DNA from: Rhizobium tumorigenes | GTDB taxonomy: Bacteria > Pseudomonadota > Alphaproteobacteria > Rhizobiales > Rhizobiaceae | DNA: 64,000 bases | Assembly: GCF_003240565.2 (NCBI RefSeq) | Contig: NZ_CP117255.1 | Span: 2,046,001 to 2,110,000 of the forward strand | Direction: 5' to 3' | Shown here: positions 53,542-62,139 of the stretch, one piece after another | Layout of the letters: each line of letters opens with the position of its first letter | Position numbering within the stretch: the stretch's first letter is position 1 | Notes under the pieces: generated by a model | What the model saw: only the letters and a program-made list of their open reading frames with translations | The model's database searches: none | What the model was told of the DNA's origin: nothing | Program-made: the position numbers and the translations under genes

Positions 53542-54581
53542 CGGCCGTGGTCAAGTTCGACAATGTCAGCATCGTCTTCGGCGACCGCCCGCAGGCAGCC
53601 ATGGCGCTGGTAGACCAGGGCAGGACGCGCGACGAGATCGGTGCCCAGACGGGTCTCGTTCTCGGCGTCGCCAATGCGTCGCTCGAGATCGAGGAAGGCG
53701 AAATCCTCGTCTTGATGGGGTTGTCCGGCTCCGGCAAATCGACGCTGCTGCGCGCCGTCAACGGCCTTGCCCCCGTGGTGCGCGGCGGCGTCACCGTGGA
53801 GAGCAAGGACGGACCGATCGATCCCTACAAATGCAGTGCCAAGGCGTTGCGCGACCTGCGCATGCACACGGTCTCAATGGTGTTCCAGCAATTCGCGCTG
53901 CTACCCTGGCGGACGGTGGCGGACAACATAGGTTTCGGCCTCGAACTCGCCCGGGTGCCGGAGATCGAGCGCACGGAGCGCGTGGCAGAGCAGCTGGAGC
54001 TGGTCAACCTGACGCAATGGGCCGGCCGCCGCGTCAACGAACTCTCCGGCGGCATGCAGCAGCGTGTCGGCCTTGCCCGCGCCTTCGCCACCGGCGCGCC
54101 GATACTGCTCATGGACGAACCCTTCTCGGCCCTCGACCCCCTGATCCGCACCCGGCTGCAGGACGAGCTTCTGGAGTTTCAGCGGCGGCTGAAGAAGACC
54201 ATCCTTTTCGTCAGCCACGATCTCGACGAGGCGTTTCGCATCGGCAATCGCATCGCAATCATGGAAGGCGGCCGGATCATCCAGTGCGGCACGCCGCAGG
54301 AGATCGTCAGGAACCCGGCCGACCAGTATGTCGCCGACTTTGTCCAGCACATGAACCCTATCAGCATGCTGACGGCCGGGGACGTCATGCAGCCGGGCGT
54401 CGGCCACGCCGCCACGCCGGGCACCGTGACAGCGACGGCAAAAGCCTCGACACCGCTGATCGACATTCTAGATGCGCTCGCCCGCCAGCCCGGCAGCATC
54501 GGCATCGTCGATAACGGTGCGATCATCGGCACCATCACCGCGCAGGACGTGGTTGCCGGCCTCACGAGCCATCGCCGCTAA
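53538..54581 (+). CDS. choV: Choline ABC transporter, ATP-binding subunit
   Basis: A 347-residue ProV-type ATPase. Walker A is GLSGSGKS (61-68), the Q-loop is VFQQFALLPW, the signature LSGGMQQRVGLARA (about 168-181), Walker B ILLMDEPFSALDP. The C-terminal 70 residues form a single CBS-like regulatory repeat (STPLIDILDALARQPGSIGI). Start overlaps the choW stop. The importer brings in choline for glycine betaine or lipid synthesis. Confidence 0.95.
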   Translation: MTAVVKFDNVSIVFGDRPQAAMALVDQGRTRDEIGAQTGLVLGVANASLEIEEGEILVLMGLSGSGKSTLLRAVNGLAPVVRGGVTVESKDGPIDPYKCSAKALRDLRMHTVSMVFQQFALLPWRTVADNIGFGLELARVPEIERTERVAEQLELVNLTQWAGRRVNELSGGMQQRVGLARAFATGAPILLMDEPFSALDPLIRTRLQDELLEFQRRLKKTILFVSHDLDEAFRIGNRIAIMEGGRIIQCGTPQEIVRNPADQYVADFVQHMNPISMLTAGDVMQPGVGHAATPGTVTATAKASTPLIDILDALARQPGSIGIVDNGAIIGTITAQDVVAGLTSHRR

Positions 54582-54628
54582 AGGCGCAGTTGGGATAGGC
54601 CAGCCAGAAGCGGTATCGGAGGAGACAG

Positions 54629-55384
54629 TTGGCGACTGAAAAACCAATCTCCGTGCTCCGCGAGACGGATGAGGATGCGCGCAGGCTTGGCCGCATCCTG
54701 ATGCGGTCGGCGCCTTATGCGGCGATGGCCGTTATTGCCCCCGACACCGGCTTTCCGGCCATCAGCCGCGTGCTGGTCGGCACCGATCTGGACGGCGTGC
54801 CGGTGATCCTCGTCTCCACCCTTTCAGCCCATACCAAGGCGCTCCAGGCGGATCCGCGCGCGTCGCTTCTGATGGGGGAACTCGGCAAGGGCGATCCCCT
54901 CGCCCATGCGCGCCTGAGCGTCGAGTGTCTGGCGGAACAGGTTGCACGCGACACGCGTGACCATCATCTGCTTCGCGACCGGTTTCTCGCCCGTCATCCC
55001 CGCGCCAGGCTCTATATAGATTTTACGGATTTCCAGTTTTTCCGTCTGGTCCCGCAGGCCGCAAGCCTGAATGGAGGCTTTGGAAAGGCCTATCGGCTGA
55101 GCGGCGACGACCTGGTGATTCGCACCGTTCTGACTGAGCCGGAGGCGGCCGTTTGGCACGCGGGGGTACAAGATTTGCTGGGTACATACCCACACCTTGC
55201 AAGCAATATCGTAGCCACGTTAAAGCTTGAAAAAGACGAAGCCTGCCACATATATGGCGCTGATTTGGCTGGTTTTGACCTTTTTTGGGGGGATAAGCTG
55301 CTCCGCTACGAGTTTAGCGAGCCGGTACAAGATCTTGCGGATCTAGAATTCGCTATCGCTAAAATAGCAAACCGAGTACCTTAA
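54629..55384 (+). CDS. HugZ-like / pyridoxamine-5'-phosphate oxidase-fold protein
   Basis: A 251-residue protein with an N-terminal split-barrel flavin/heme-binding domain (RILMRSAPYAAMAVIAPDTG, then DFTDFQFFRLVPQAASLNGG FGKAY in two blocks) and a C-terminal DUF2470-like part (HLASNIVATLKLEKDEACHI, YGADLAGFDL). This is the order of HugZ-type heme utilisation proteins. The start is TTG with GGAGGAG at five bases; no ATG gives a full domain. The last 75 codons or so are clearly AT-richer than the first part. It lies 114 bases before nolR on the same strand. Confidence 0.82.
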   Translation: MATEKPISVLRETDEDARRLGRILMRSAPYAAMAVIAPDTGFPAISRVLVGTDLDGVPVILVSTLSAHTKALQADPRASLLMGELGKGDPLAHARLSVECLAEQVARDTRDHHLLRDRFLARHPRARLYIDFTDFQFFRLVPQAASLNGGFGKAYRLSGDDLVIRTVLTEPEAAVWHAGVQDLLGTYPHLASNIVATLKLEKDEACHIYGADLAGFDLFWGDKLLRYEFSEPVQDLADLEFAIAKIANRVP

Positions 55385-55385
55385 A

Positions 55386-55401
55386 TTTAGGTATATACAA
55401 T
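55386..55401 (+). promoter_or_regulatory. Candidate NolR-binding site
   Basis: TTTAG, nine bases, then AT. This fits the published NolR consensus (A/T)TTAG-N9-A(T/A). It lies 98 bases before the nolR start, where an autorepression site would be expected. Confidence 0.4.
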
Positions 55402-55498
55402 CTTTGCCCCAATTTAGTATCTTTCGGCGTCAGTTGATTTCGCCAATGAGATATTCACCCGCTTCTGATGTACGATCCGCATTGGGAAGATTTGAAAA

Positions 55499-55816
55499 AT
55501 GAAAACAATTAATTTGTCCGACCATTCGACCATGGCGGCAGCCCTGCTGTCCGCAATGGCAAATCCGAAAAGACTCATGATCCTGTGCAGCCTGGTCAAG
55601 GGTGAGGTGCCAGTTGGCGTTCTCGCGACCCAGGTAGGGCTCAGCCAATCCGCCCTGTCGCAGCATCTGTCGAAGCTGCGGGCACAGAAACTGGTCAAGA
55701 CGAGACGCGATGCTCAAACGATTTACTACTCGAGTTCTTCCGAACCGGTCATGAAGGTTCTGTCGACCCTCGAGGACATTTATAGCGAGGCCGAGAAAAG
55801 CAAATCTGCTGCCTGA
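55499..55816 (+). CDS. nolR: ArsR-family regulator NolR
   Basis: A 105-residue winged-helix repressor. LLSAMANPKRLMILCSLVKG, then VGLSQSALSQHLSKLRAQKL, and RRDAQTIYYSSSS are almost the same as in Sinorhizobium/Rhizobium NolR, which represses nod genes, conjugation and growth-related targets and its own gene. No metal-binding Cys pair of ArsR is present. The N-terminus is shorter than in S. meliloti. GGGAAGA lies upstream with a wide spacing. Two terminators follow. Nodulation genes are not in this window, so a global role is more likely than a symbiotic one. Confidence 0.9.
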   Translation: MKTINLSDHSTMAAALLSAMANPKRLMILCSLVKGEVPVGVLATQVGLSQSALSQHLSKLRAQKLVKTRRDAQTIYYSSSSEPVMKVLSTLEDIYSEAEKSKSAA

Positions 55817-55860
55817 CGGCTGGAGATTTGGCTTCGAAGGTCGATTGTTTCAGGTTCGAC

Positions 55861-55883
55861 AACAGGCGCCAGCGCCTGTTTTT
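55861..55883 (+). terminator. First terminator after nolR
   Basis: AACAGGCG and CGCCTGTT pair around a 4-base loop, followed by T-residues. Confidence 0.75.
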
Positions 55884-55907
55884 GCGCCGAAGATGATTGC
55901 ACACTGG

Positions 55908-55936
55908 ACCGGCAAGTTCACCTTGCCGGTCTTTTT
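55908..55936 (+). terminator. Second terminator after nolR
   Basis: ACCGGCAAG and CTTGCCGGT form a 9-base stem with a 5-base loop and a CTTTTT tail; 25 bases after the first one. Confidence 0.85.
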
Positions 55937-56080
55937 CGTTTAGCCGATCGATGATGCCGGATCGCGACGTTATAAATGCCGGCATCGGCTTGACGACCCC
56001 GGGCCGGCTGATATTTTGACCGAACGATAAATAATCAGCTGCGTCGCCGATCCGGATGAGCAGCGGCCGTGGAGAGCAGC

Positions 56081-57409
56081 ATGTCTGACCGTATGAACGC
56101 AGCGCCGAACGATCTCAGGGCTTTCTGGATGCCGTTCACGGCAAACCGCCAGTTCAAATCGGAGCCGCGGCTTTTCGTCGGCGCCAAGGACATGCACTAC
56201 ACCACCCACGACGGGCGCCAGGTGCTGGACGGCACGGCCGGTCTCTGGTGCGTCAATGCCGGCCATTGTCGGCCGAAGATAACCGAGGCGATCCGCCAGC
56301 AGGCAGGCGAGCTCGACTATGCCCCGGCTTTCCAGCTTGGCCATCCAAAGGCTTTCGAGCTCGCCAACAGGCTGGTCGACCTTGCACCCGAAGGCATGAA
56401 CCATGTCCTCTATACCAACTCAGGCTCGGAGTCGGTCGAGACGGCCCTGAAGGTCGCGCTGGCCTATCACCGGGTGAAGGGCAACGGCTCGCGCTTCCGC
56501 CTGATAGGCCGCGAGCGCGGGTACCACGGCGTCAATTTCGGTGGCATCTCGGTCGGGGGCATCGTCTCCAACCGCAAGATGTTCGGCACGTTGCTGACCG
56601 GCGTTGACCACATGCCGCACACCCATTTTCCCGACAAGAATGCCTTTACCAAAGGACAGCCGGAATTCGGTGGCGATATCGCCTCCGAACTGGAGCGCAT
56701 CGTCACCCTGCATGACGCCTCGACCATCGCCGCCGTCATCGTCGAACCGGTTTCCGGCTCGACAGGCGTGATCCTGCCACCGAAGGGCTATCTGAAAAAG
56801 CTGCGCGAGATCTGCACCAAGCACGGCATCCTGTTGATCTTCGACGAGGTCATCACCGGCTTCGGTCGACTCGGCACACCCTTCGCCGCAGACTATTTCG
56901 ACGTCATGCCCGACATGATGGTAACGGCCAAGGGATTGACCAACGGCGTCATCCCGATGGGCGCGGTGTTTGTGACCTCGGAGATCCACGACGCCTTCAT
57001 GAACGGCCCCGAGCACATGATCGAATTCTTCCATGGCTACACCTATTCGGGCAACCCGATGGCATGTGCCGCAGCGCTCGGCACGCTCGACACCTACAGG
57101 GACGAAGGCCTGCTGACACGCGGCGCCGAACTTGCGTCCTACTGGGAAGAGGCAATCCACTCGCTAAGGGATTGCCCTCACGTCATCGACATCCGCAACA
57201 TCGGACTGATCGGCGCCATCGAGTTAGCCCCGATCGCCGGCGAGCCGACCAAGCGCGCCTTCAGCGCCTTCCTCAAGGCCTACGAGAAAGGCCTGCTCAT
57301 CCGCACCACCGGCGACATCATCGCCCTCTCCCCGCCGCTGATCATCGAAAAACACCACATCGACCAGATCTTCAGCACCCTGCGGGAGGTTCTGCAGAAC
57401 AATATCTGA
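56081..57409 (+). CDS. Class III aminotransferase (omega-amino acid:pyruvate type)
   Basis: A 442-residue PLP enzyme of the beta-alanine/omega-amino acid--pyruvate transaminase group. PLP-binding Lys284 is in MVTAKGLTNGV, with Asp255 in LIFDEVITGFGRLG; NSGSESVETALK holds the phosphate. The N-terminal FWMPFTANRQFKSEPRLF is typical of this group. GGAGAGCAGC is in front of the ATG. It may serve beta-alanine, taurine or polyamine breakdown; neighbours do not decide. A strong terminator follows. Confidence 0.88.
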   Translation: MSDRMNAAPNDLRAFWMPFTANRQFKSEPRLFVGAKDMHYTTHDGRQVLDGTAGLWCVNAGHCRPKITEAIRQQAGELDYAPAFQLGHPKAFELANRLVDLAPEGMNHVLYTNSGSESVETALKVALAYHRVKGNGSRFRLIGRERGYHGVNFGGISVGGIVSNRKMFGTLLTGVDHMPHTHFPDKNAFTKGQPEFGGDIASELERIVTLHDASTIAAVIVEPVSGSTGVILPPKGYLKKLREICTKHGILLIFDEVITGFGRLGTPFAADYFDVMPDMMVTAKGLTNGVIPMGAVFVTSEIHDAFMNGPEHMIEFFHGYTYSGNPMACAAALGTLDTYRDEGLLTRGAELASYWEEAIHSLRDCPHVIDIRNIGLIGAIELAPIAGEPTKRAFSAFLKAYEKGLLIRTTGDIIALSPPLIIEKHHIDQIFSTLREVLQNNI

Positions 57410-57424
57410 CGGTAGCCTGAGGAA

Positions 57425-57459
57425 GCGGGTCGCGACGAGATCACGGCCCGCCTTTTTTT
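57425..57459 (+). terminator. Rho-independent terminator after the aminotransferase gene
   Basis: GCGGG pairs with CCCGC, extended by a mostly paired inner stem, and a run of seven T follows. Confidence 0.88.
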
Positions 57460-57543
57460 ACCAGAACGACCTCGATCGCGTTCTCGGTCTCCGCGGTCAG
57501 GCTTTACTGGCAGGAATTTGCTTCCAAACAACGGGAGCGCTTC

Positions 57544-58617
57544 ATGCTAAATCGAATTTTCATCCTCCTTCTTTTACTCGTGGCTTCTTGTTCAGCCCAT
57601 GCATCCGACGATGTGGGCTTTCGACAGACAACGCTTGCGGGTGATGAACCCCAACGACCGTTACAGATCGCAATATGGTATTCGACGGACGCGGGACAGC
57701 AGGCGACGGTTGTCGGGGAAACACCCGCATTTTATGGCCAGCGCGTTATATTGAACGGAGCAGTTAAAGCAGGAATTCGCCCGCTGGTCGTGCTGTCTCA
57801 CGGCTACGGGGGAAGCTGGCGAAATCTCGCCTGGATTGCAGCGGCGCTTGTCTCCAAAGGCTATGTCGTGGCTGCCCCCGACCATCCCGGCACGACGACA
57901 TTTGACCGCCGACCCGAAGAGGCCGCAAAACTCTGGAGACGGCCAGAAGACCTCAGTCGAGTTGCCAGTGCGATGCTGGAAGATGCGAGTTTGGGCGGCA
58001 AGATTGACGCGCACAGAATCGCTGCTATTGGCCACTCACTTGGCGGCTGGACGGTTGTCGAACTCGCCGGCGGACAGTTCGACCCCGCTCTCCTTATGAC
58101 CCCCTGTGCAGAGCAGTTTGGTACCGTCGCGTGCAAAGTCTTCGAATCCCTTGGCTTACGAGACCCTGCCAACGCTTCGCACTTGGTCGGCACAGGAATG
58201 AAGGACCAGAAATTCAGAGCCGTTGTCTCCCTCGACCTCGGGCCGTCCCGGGGCTTTACTCAGCAAAGCCTTGCTGCAGTACAAATCCCCATTTTGGTGC
58301 TTGCAGCAGGGGAGGATATCGGCACAGACGTCGCAAGGACCGCGATGATTGCGGCTACAAACAAGGACTCCGCGTATCTGGCAGCCCAATTGCCGCAGAT
58401 ATCGACGACCTACATGACGATACCCGGAGCCCTGCACTTCAGTTTCATGCAGTTATGCAAACCTGGCGCCGCTGGGAAGATCGAGCAACAATCCCCGGGC
58501 GACGGGATCGTCTGTCAAGATGCCGGCGGGCGGGATCGGGAAGCGATCCATCGGCAAGTACTGGAGCTCATACTGGACTTTCTCCGCAAAACGATACCAG
58601 AAGAGTCCGGAGGCTGA
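57544..58617 (+). CDS. Alpha/beta hydrolase lipoprotein
   Basis: A 357-residue alpha/beta hydrolase of the dienelactone-hydrolase / platelet-activating-factor acetylhydrolase-like kind. The N-terminus has a lipobox, VASC (Cys16), so it should be lipid-anchored. The oxyanion site is VVLSHGYGGSW, the nucleophile Ser is in AIGHSLGGWT, and the His may be in PGALHFSFM. GGGAG lies six bases before the ATG. The codon choice is less GC-rich than in neighbours, which may mean more recent gain. It converges with the HD-GYP gene, two bases between stops. Confidence 0.82.
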   Translation: MLNRIFILLLLLVASCSAHASDDVGFRQTTLAGDEPQRPLQIAIWYSTDAGQQATVVGETPAFYGQRVILNGAVKAGIRPLVVLSHGYGGSWRNLAWIAAALVSKGYVVAAPDHPGTTTFDRRPEEAAKLWRRPEDLSRVASAMLEDASLGGKIDAHRIAAIGHSLGGWTVVELAGGQFDPALLMTPCAEQFGTVACKVFESLGLRDPANASHLVGTGMKDQKFRAVVSLDLGPSRGFTQQSLAAVQIPILVLAAGEDIGTDVARTAMIAATNKDSAYLAAQLPQISTTYMTIPGALHFSFMQLCKPGAAGKIEQQSPGDGIVCQDAGGRDREAIHRQVLELILDFLRKTIPEESGG

Positions 58618-58619
58618 CG

Positions 58620-59564
58620 CTACGGATGCACCGGCTGGCACACAGCGAGGCAGAGGATGAATTTCTTGAGCAACTGGCGGTCGAAGTGGCCGTCTCGCTT
58701 GATCATCCACTTTAGTGCCTCGCCTGACGACCAGGGCTTCCTGTAAGGCCTGGTTGAGGTGACGGCATCGTAGACGTCGCAGATCGCTGCCAGTCGTGAG
58801 AAATAGGTCAGGCTGCGGCCCGAGAGCTTGTCCGGGTAGCCCTTGCCGTCGACACGCTCGTGGTGGTGGCGACATATGTCTGTGACCATTGCCTGCATGT
58901 CTTCCTGCTGGGTCAGAATATCGTAACCCAGCATTGGGTGGTCGCGCATCACGCGCGTCTCGGCTTCATCCAGCACACCCTGCTTGCAGAGGATCGAGCG
59001 GGGCACCTTGATCTTTCCGATGTCGTGCAACAAGCCCGCGACGCCGAGCAGCTCGACGGTTGGCTCGTCCAGTCTGAGATAGCGGCCGAAATGGATCATC
59101 AGCGCGCTGACCGCAACGGAATGGACAAAGGTCGCCTCGTCCTTGTCCTTCAGGCGGGTGACACTGATGAAGACTGCGGGGTTGTCATCGACCGACTTGG
59201 AGATTGCGCTGGCAATCGCCTTGGTCTGATCGACGCTCACAGGGCCGTCGCTGGCGGCTAACGAAAACAGGTCCTTGAGTTGAGTTACCGACTGACGCAC
59301 GGTCAGCACTGCGGCGGCTGCTTGCTGCAGGCAGGCCTCGCCACCGCCGCCATGGCGGCAGTCAGACGCTGGGCTCGATGACAGGTCGGCGCCTCTCGCG
59401 GTGTTGATGACGACGCCGCTGACATTGCTTGACCGGAGTTGCCGCGCAGCGACCGCATCGAGAACAAAGCGCCGCTTTTGGAGGGGATTGCTGGCCCAAC
59501 CGCCTTCCATGTCCTCGATGAACATTCCGGGCCGGACCTGATCGAGGGTGATCCGCTTCAGCAT
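58620..59564 (-). CDS. HD-GYP domain protein (c-di-GMP phosphodiesterase)
   Basis: A 314-residue protein. The N-terminal 110 residues form the DUF3391-like region (MLKRITLDQVRPGMFIEDME). The HD-GYP domain has His148, LLHDIGKIKVP (178-188), His209, the HHHER set (233-237) and DGKGYPDKLSG (239-249), so the metal and GYP residues are complete and the enzyme should cleave cyclic di-GMP. No GGDEF or receiver domain is fused. It could set motility or biofilm state. No clear Shine-Dalgarno. Confidence 0.9.
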   Translation of the reverse strand: MLKRITLDQVRPGMFIEDMEGGWASNPLQKRRFVLDAVAARQLRSSNVSGVVINTARGADLSSSPASDCRHGGGGEACLQQAAAAVLTVRQSVTQLKDLFSLAASDGPVSVDQTKAIASAISKSVDDNPAVFISVTRLKDKDEATFVHSVAVSALMIHFGRYLRLDEPTVELLGVAGLLHDIGKIKVPRSILCKQGVLDEAETRVMRDHPMLGYDILTQQEDMQAMVTDICRHHHERVDGKGYPDKLSGRSLTYFSRLAAICDVYDAVTSTRPYRKPWSSGEALKWMIKRDGHFDRQLLKKFILCLAVCQPVHP

Positions 59565-59860
59565 CGGGAGCGCGATAGTGCATCGGCTGTGCCGGCCAAT
59601 GCATTCGGTGAATCCAAGCCATCGTCAATCATCGGCCTGGCATCCTTCTGAAATCATCAAACCGTCTAAAGGCCGACGTATACAATAGAAAGCTTAACAA
59701 GCCTGATACCGAACATCTAATTTAACAGTCATTGAAATAGGCGCGTGCCTGCGGGCGCCCGCCAGGGGCCATTTGGCGCCGCCAACATTTTTGCTCCCAG
59801 GCTGGCTGATTACAGGCTAGACTCCTGACAAACACCCATACTGATTGAAAGCGCATCGTC
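59565..59860. other. Divergent intergenic region, HD-GYP / adenine deaminase
   Basis: A 296-base gap with a perfect 12-base palindrome GCGGGCGCCCGC at 59751-59762 and an AT-rich part before it. No gene, and no purine riboswitch was recognised upstream of the deaminase. Confidence 0.5.
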
Positions 59861-61558
59861 ATGACCAAGCCTCTCGAAGACTTCATCGACCAGGGTGTGG
59901 GCAGAAAGCCTGCAGACATCGTCCTCAAGGGCGGGAGGTTCTTCGATCTGGTGACCGGCGAACTCGTCGCCTCCGACATTGCCATCTGCGGCGACCGCAT
60001 CGTCGGCACCTGCGGCGACTACACCGGTGTCGAGGAGATAGATATCACCGGTCGCATCGTCGTGCCCGGCTTCATCGATACCCATCTGCACATCGAATCC
60101 TCGCTGGTGACGCCGCACGAGTTCGACCGCTGCGTACTTCCCTACGGCGTGACGACAGTCATCTGCGATCCGCACGAAATCGCCAACGTGCTTGGCACCG
60201 AAGGCATCCAGTTCTTCCTCGATTCGGCGCTCGAGACGATCATGGACATCCGCGTGCAATTGTCGTCCTGCGTGCCCGCCACCCATCTGGAGACTTCGGG
60301 CGCCGACCTGCCGATCGAGCGCCTATTGCCGTTCCGCGACCATGAAAAAGTCATCGGCCTTGCCGAGTTCATGAATTTCCCGGGCGTGATCCACAAGGAT
60401 CCGATCTGCATGGCCAAGCTGGAAGCCTTTCAGGGCGATCATATCGATGGCCATGCGCCTCTCCTCAGGGGCAATGACCTGAACGGCTACATCGCAGCCG
60501 GCATCCGCACGGAACACGAGGCGACATCGGCCGAAGAGGCCATGGAGAAGATCCGCAAGGGCATGCACATCCTGGTGCGCGAAGGCTCCGTGTCCAAGGA
60601 CCTGCACGCGCTGATGCCTGTTATAACCGAGCGCCTTTCGCCCTTCATCGCCCTCTGCACCGACGACCGCAATCCTCTCGACATCGCAGAGCAGGGCCAT
60701 CTCGACTACATGATCCGCACGGCCATCGCCGCCGGCGTCGAGCCACTGGCAATCTATCGCGCCGCCTCGATCTCGGCAGCCCGGGCCTTCGGCCTGCGCG
60801 ACCGCGGACTGGTGGCGCCCGGCTGGCGCGCCGATCTGGTGGTGGTCGACAGCCTCGAAAGCTGCAAGGCAGGCATGGTCTTTGCCGGCGGCAGGCTGGT
60901 GACCGATGCGCTGTTTGCTACCCGCAAAAGCATCGCTCCCGTCGGTCTCGACAGCGTCAAGGCGCGCACGGTTAATGCTGCCGATTTCGGTGTCCCCTTC
61001 ACCGATGGCGAAACCTCGGTCATCGGCGTGCTGCCTGGCAAGATCATCACCGAGCATCGCCGCTTCCGCCTGCCCTCGGTCGGCAACCAGACGACAGTCG
61101 ACCTTGCCCGCGACATCATCAAGGTCGCCGTCATCGAGCGCCACGGCAAGAACGGCAATCACGCCAACGCCTTCGTGCAAGGTTTCGGGCTGAAGAAGGG
61201 CGCCATCGCCTCGACCGTCGGCCATGACAGCCACAACATCTGCGTCGTCGGCGTCAGCGAGGACGACATGGCCCAGGCCGTGCAGCGCCTGAGCGAGATC
61301 AAGGGCGGCTTCGTCGTCGTCGAGGACGGCAGGATTACCGGCGAGATCGCGCTACCGATTGCCGGCCTGATGAGCCTGGAACCCTACGAGCGCGTCCGCG
61401 ACACGTTGCATCACCTGCGCAACGCTGCTTTCGCGCTGGGCTCGACCCTACAGGAGCCCTTCCTGCAACTGGCCTTCCTGCCCTTGCCCGTCATCCCGCA
61501 CCTGAAGATTTCGGACAGGGGACTGGTGGATGTCGATGCATTCAGGCTGATCGGGTAA
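59861..61558 (+). CDS. ade: Adenine deaminase
   Basis: A 565-residue amidohydrolase turning adenine to hypoxanthine. Metal-binding residues are in [20 protein letters not shown], then [15 protein letters not shown], and IDGHAPLL; the C-terminal [20 protein letters not shown] is a family mark. Length fits the AdeC family (about 560-600). Together with apt at the other end of the window it handles adenine salvage. It is followed by a small toxin-antitoxin remnant. Confidence 0.94.
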   Translation: MTKPLEDFIDQGVGRKPADIVLKGGRFFDLVTGELVASDIAICGDRIVGTCGDYTGVEEIDITGRIVVPGFIDTHLHIESSLVTPHEFDRCVLPYGVTTVICDPHEIANVLGTEGIQFFLDSALETIMDIRVQLSSCVPATHLETSGADLPIERLLPFRDHEKVIGLAEFMNFPGVIHKDPICMAKLEAFQGDHIDGHAPLLRGNDLNGYIAAGIRTEHEATSAEEAMEKIRKGMHILVREGSVSKDLHALMPVITERLSPFIALCTDDRNPLDIAEQGHLDYMIRTAIAAGVEPLAIYRAASISAARAFGLRDRGLVAPGWRADLVVVDSLESCKAGMVFAGGRLVTDALFATRKSIAPVGLDSVKARTVNAADFGVPFTDGETSVIGVLPGKIITEHRRFRLPSVGNQTTVDLARDIIKVAVIERHGKNGNHANAFVQGFGLKKGAIASTVGHDSHNICVVGVSEDDMAQAVQRLSEIKGGFVVVEDGRITGEIALPIAGLMSLEPYERVRDTLHHLRNAAFALGSTLQEPFLQLAFLPLPVIPHLKISDRGLVDVDAFRLIG

Positions 61559-61681
61559 ACGGGCCGGCAGGGCCTTCAAGCCATGCTTGTTTGGTGGTAT
61601 CGTAAGGTCATGTGACGCCATAATCACGCGGGATCGTCTGATATCGCTGATCTCAGATCGATTATGCCGCTGGAGCAATCG

Positions 61682-61882
61682 ATGACAAAGCTTGAGCATC
61701 TCGAAAAAACCATTGAGGAACTAGATACAAAGGAATTTGAAACCTTCCGTTGCTGGTTCGAGGCTCTGCAAGAACGGCGGTGGGACAGCCAGATAGATGC
61801 GGACGCGAAAAGCGGCAGACTGGATAAGCTTGCTGCAGGTGCTCTTTCAGAATTTCGTTCTGGAAATGCCAAACCGCTGTGA
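61682..61882 (+). CDS. Antitoxin of a type II toxin-antitoxin pair
   Basis: A 66-residue acidic protein, MTKLEHLEKTIEELDTKEFE onward, with RWDSQIDADAKSGRLDKLAA in the second half. This is the form of small antitoxins that pair with RelE/ParE-like toxins. GGAG lies just upstream of the ATG. Its stop overlaps the start of the toxin frame as GTGA. It is likely still expressed although the toxin is broken. Confidence 0.75.
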   Translation: MTKLEHLEKTIEELDTKEFETFRCWFEALQERRWDSQIDADAKSGRLDKLAAGALSEFRSGNAKPL

Positions 61883-62133
61883 AGCACCACGCCACCGCGG
61901 GGTTCTGGCACGCCCGTGAGGCTTTGCCGGAGCGCGTGCGGAGGCTGGCAGATCAAAATTTCGAGCTATTGAAGAAAAACCCAATGCACCCCTCGCTGCA
62001 CTTCAAGCGAGTGGCCAACTTCTGGTCAGTGCGCGTTGGGCTTTCGTGACGAGCGCTCGCCGTACAAGACGGCGAGAGCATCATCTGGTTCTGGATCGGC
62101 TCGCATGCCGACTATGACAAGCTGTTGCACTAA
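61879..62133 (+). pseudogene. RelE/ParE-like toxin interrupted by an in-frame TGA
   Basis: The frame starts at GTG, overlapping the antitoxin stop, and reads HATAGFWHAREALPERVRRL, FELLKKNPMHPSLHFKRVAN and FWSVRVGLS, then meets TGA at 62047-62049. In the same frame it goes on as RALAVQDGESIIWFWIGSHA, DYDKLLH, and stops at TAA 62131-62133. The two parts together equal one 84-residue toxin of the family, so a single nonsense change (for example CGA to TGA) has split it. A sequencing error is the other explanation. The missing part holds the family's C-terminal strands, so the 56-residue product should be inactive. Confidence 0.82.
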
Positions 62134-62139
62134 TACGCC

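Noticed and set aside
59565-59860. Possible purine riboswitch upstream of adenine deaminase
   Set aside because: The conserved junction bases of purine riboswitches are not present.
62047-62049. TGA in the toxin frame as a selenocysteine codon
   Set aside because: No SECIS-like hairpin follows directly and the family has no selenoprotein members; a nonsense mutation is simpler.
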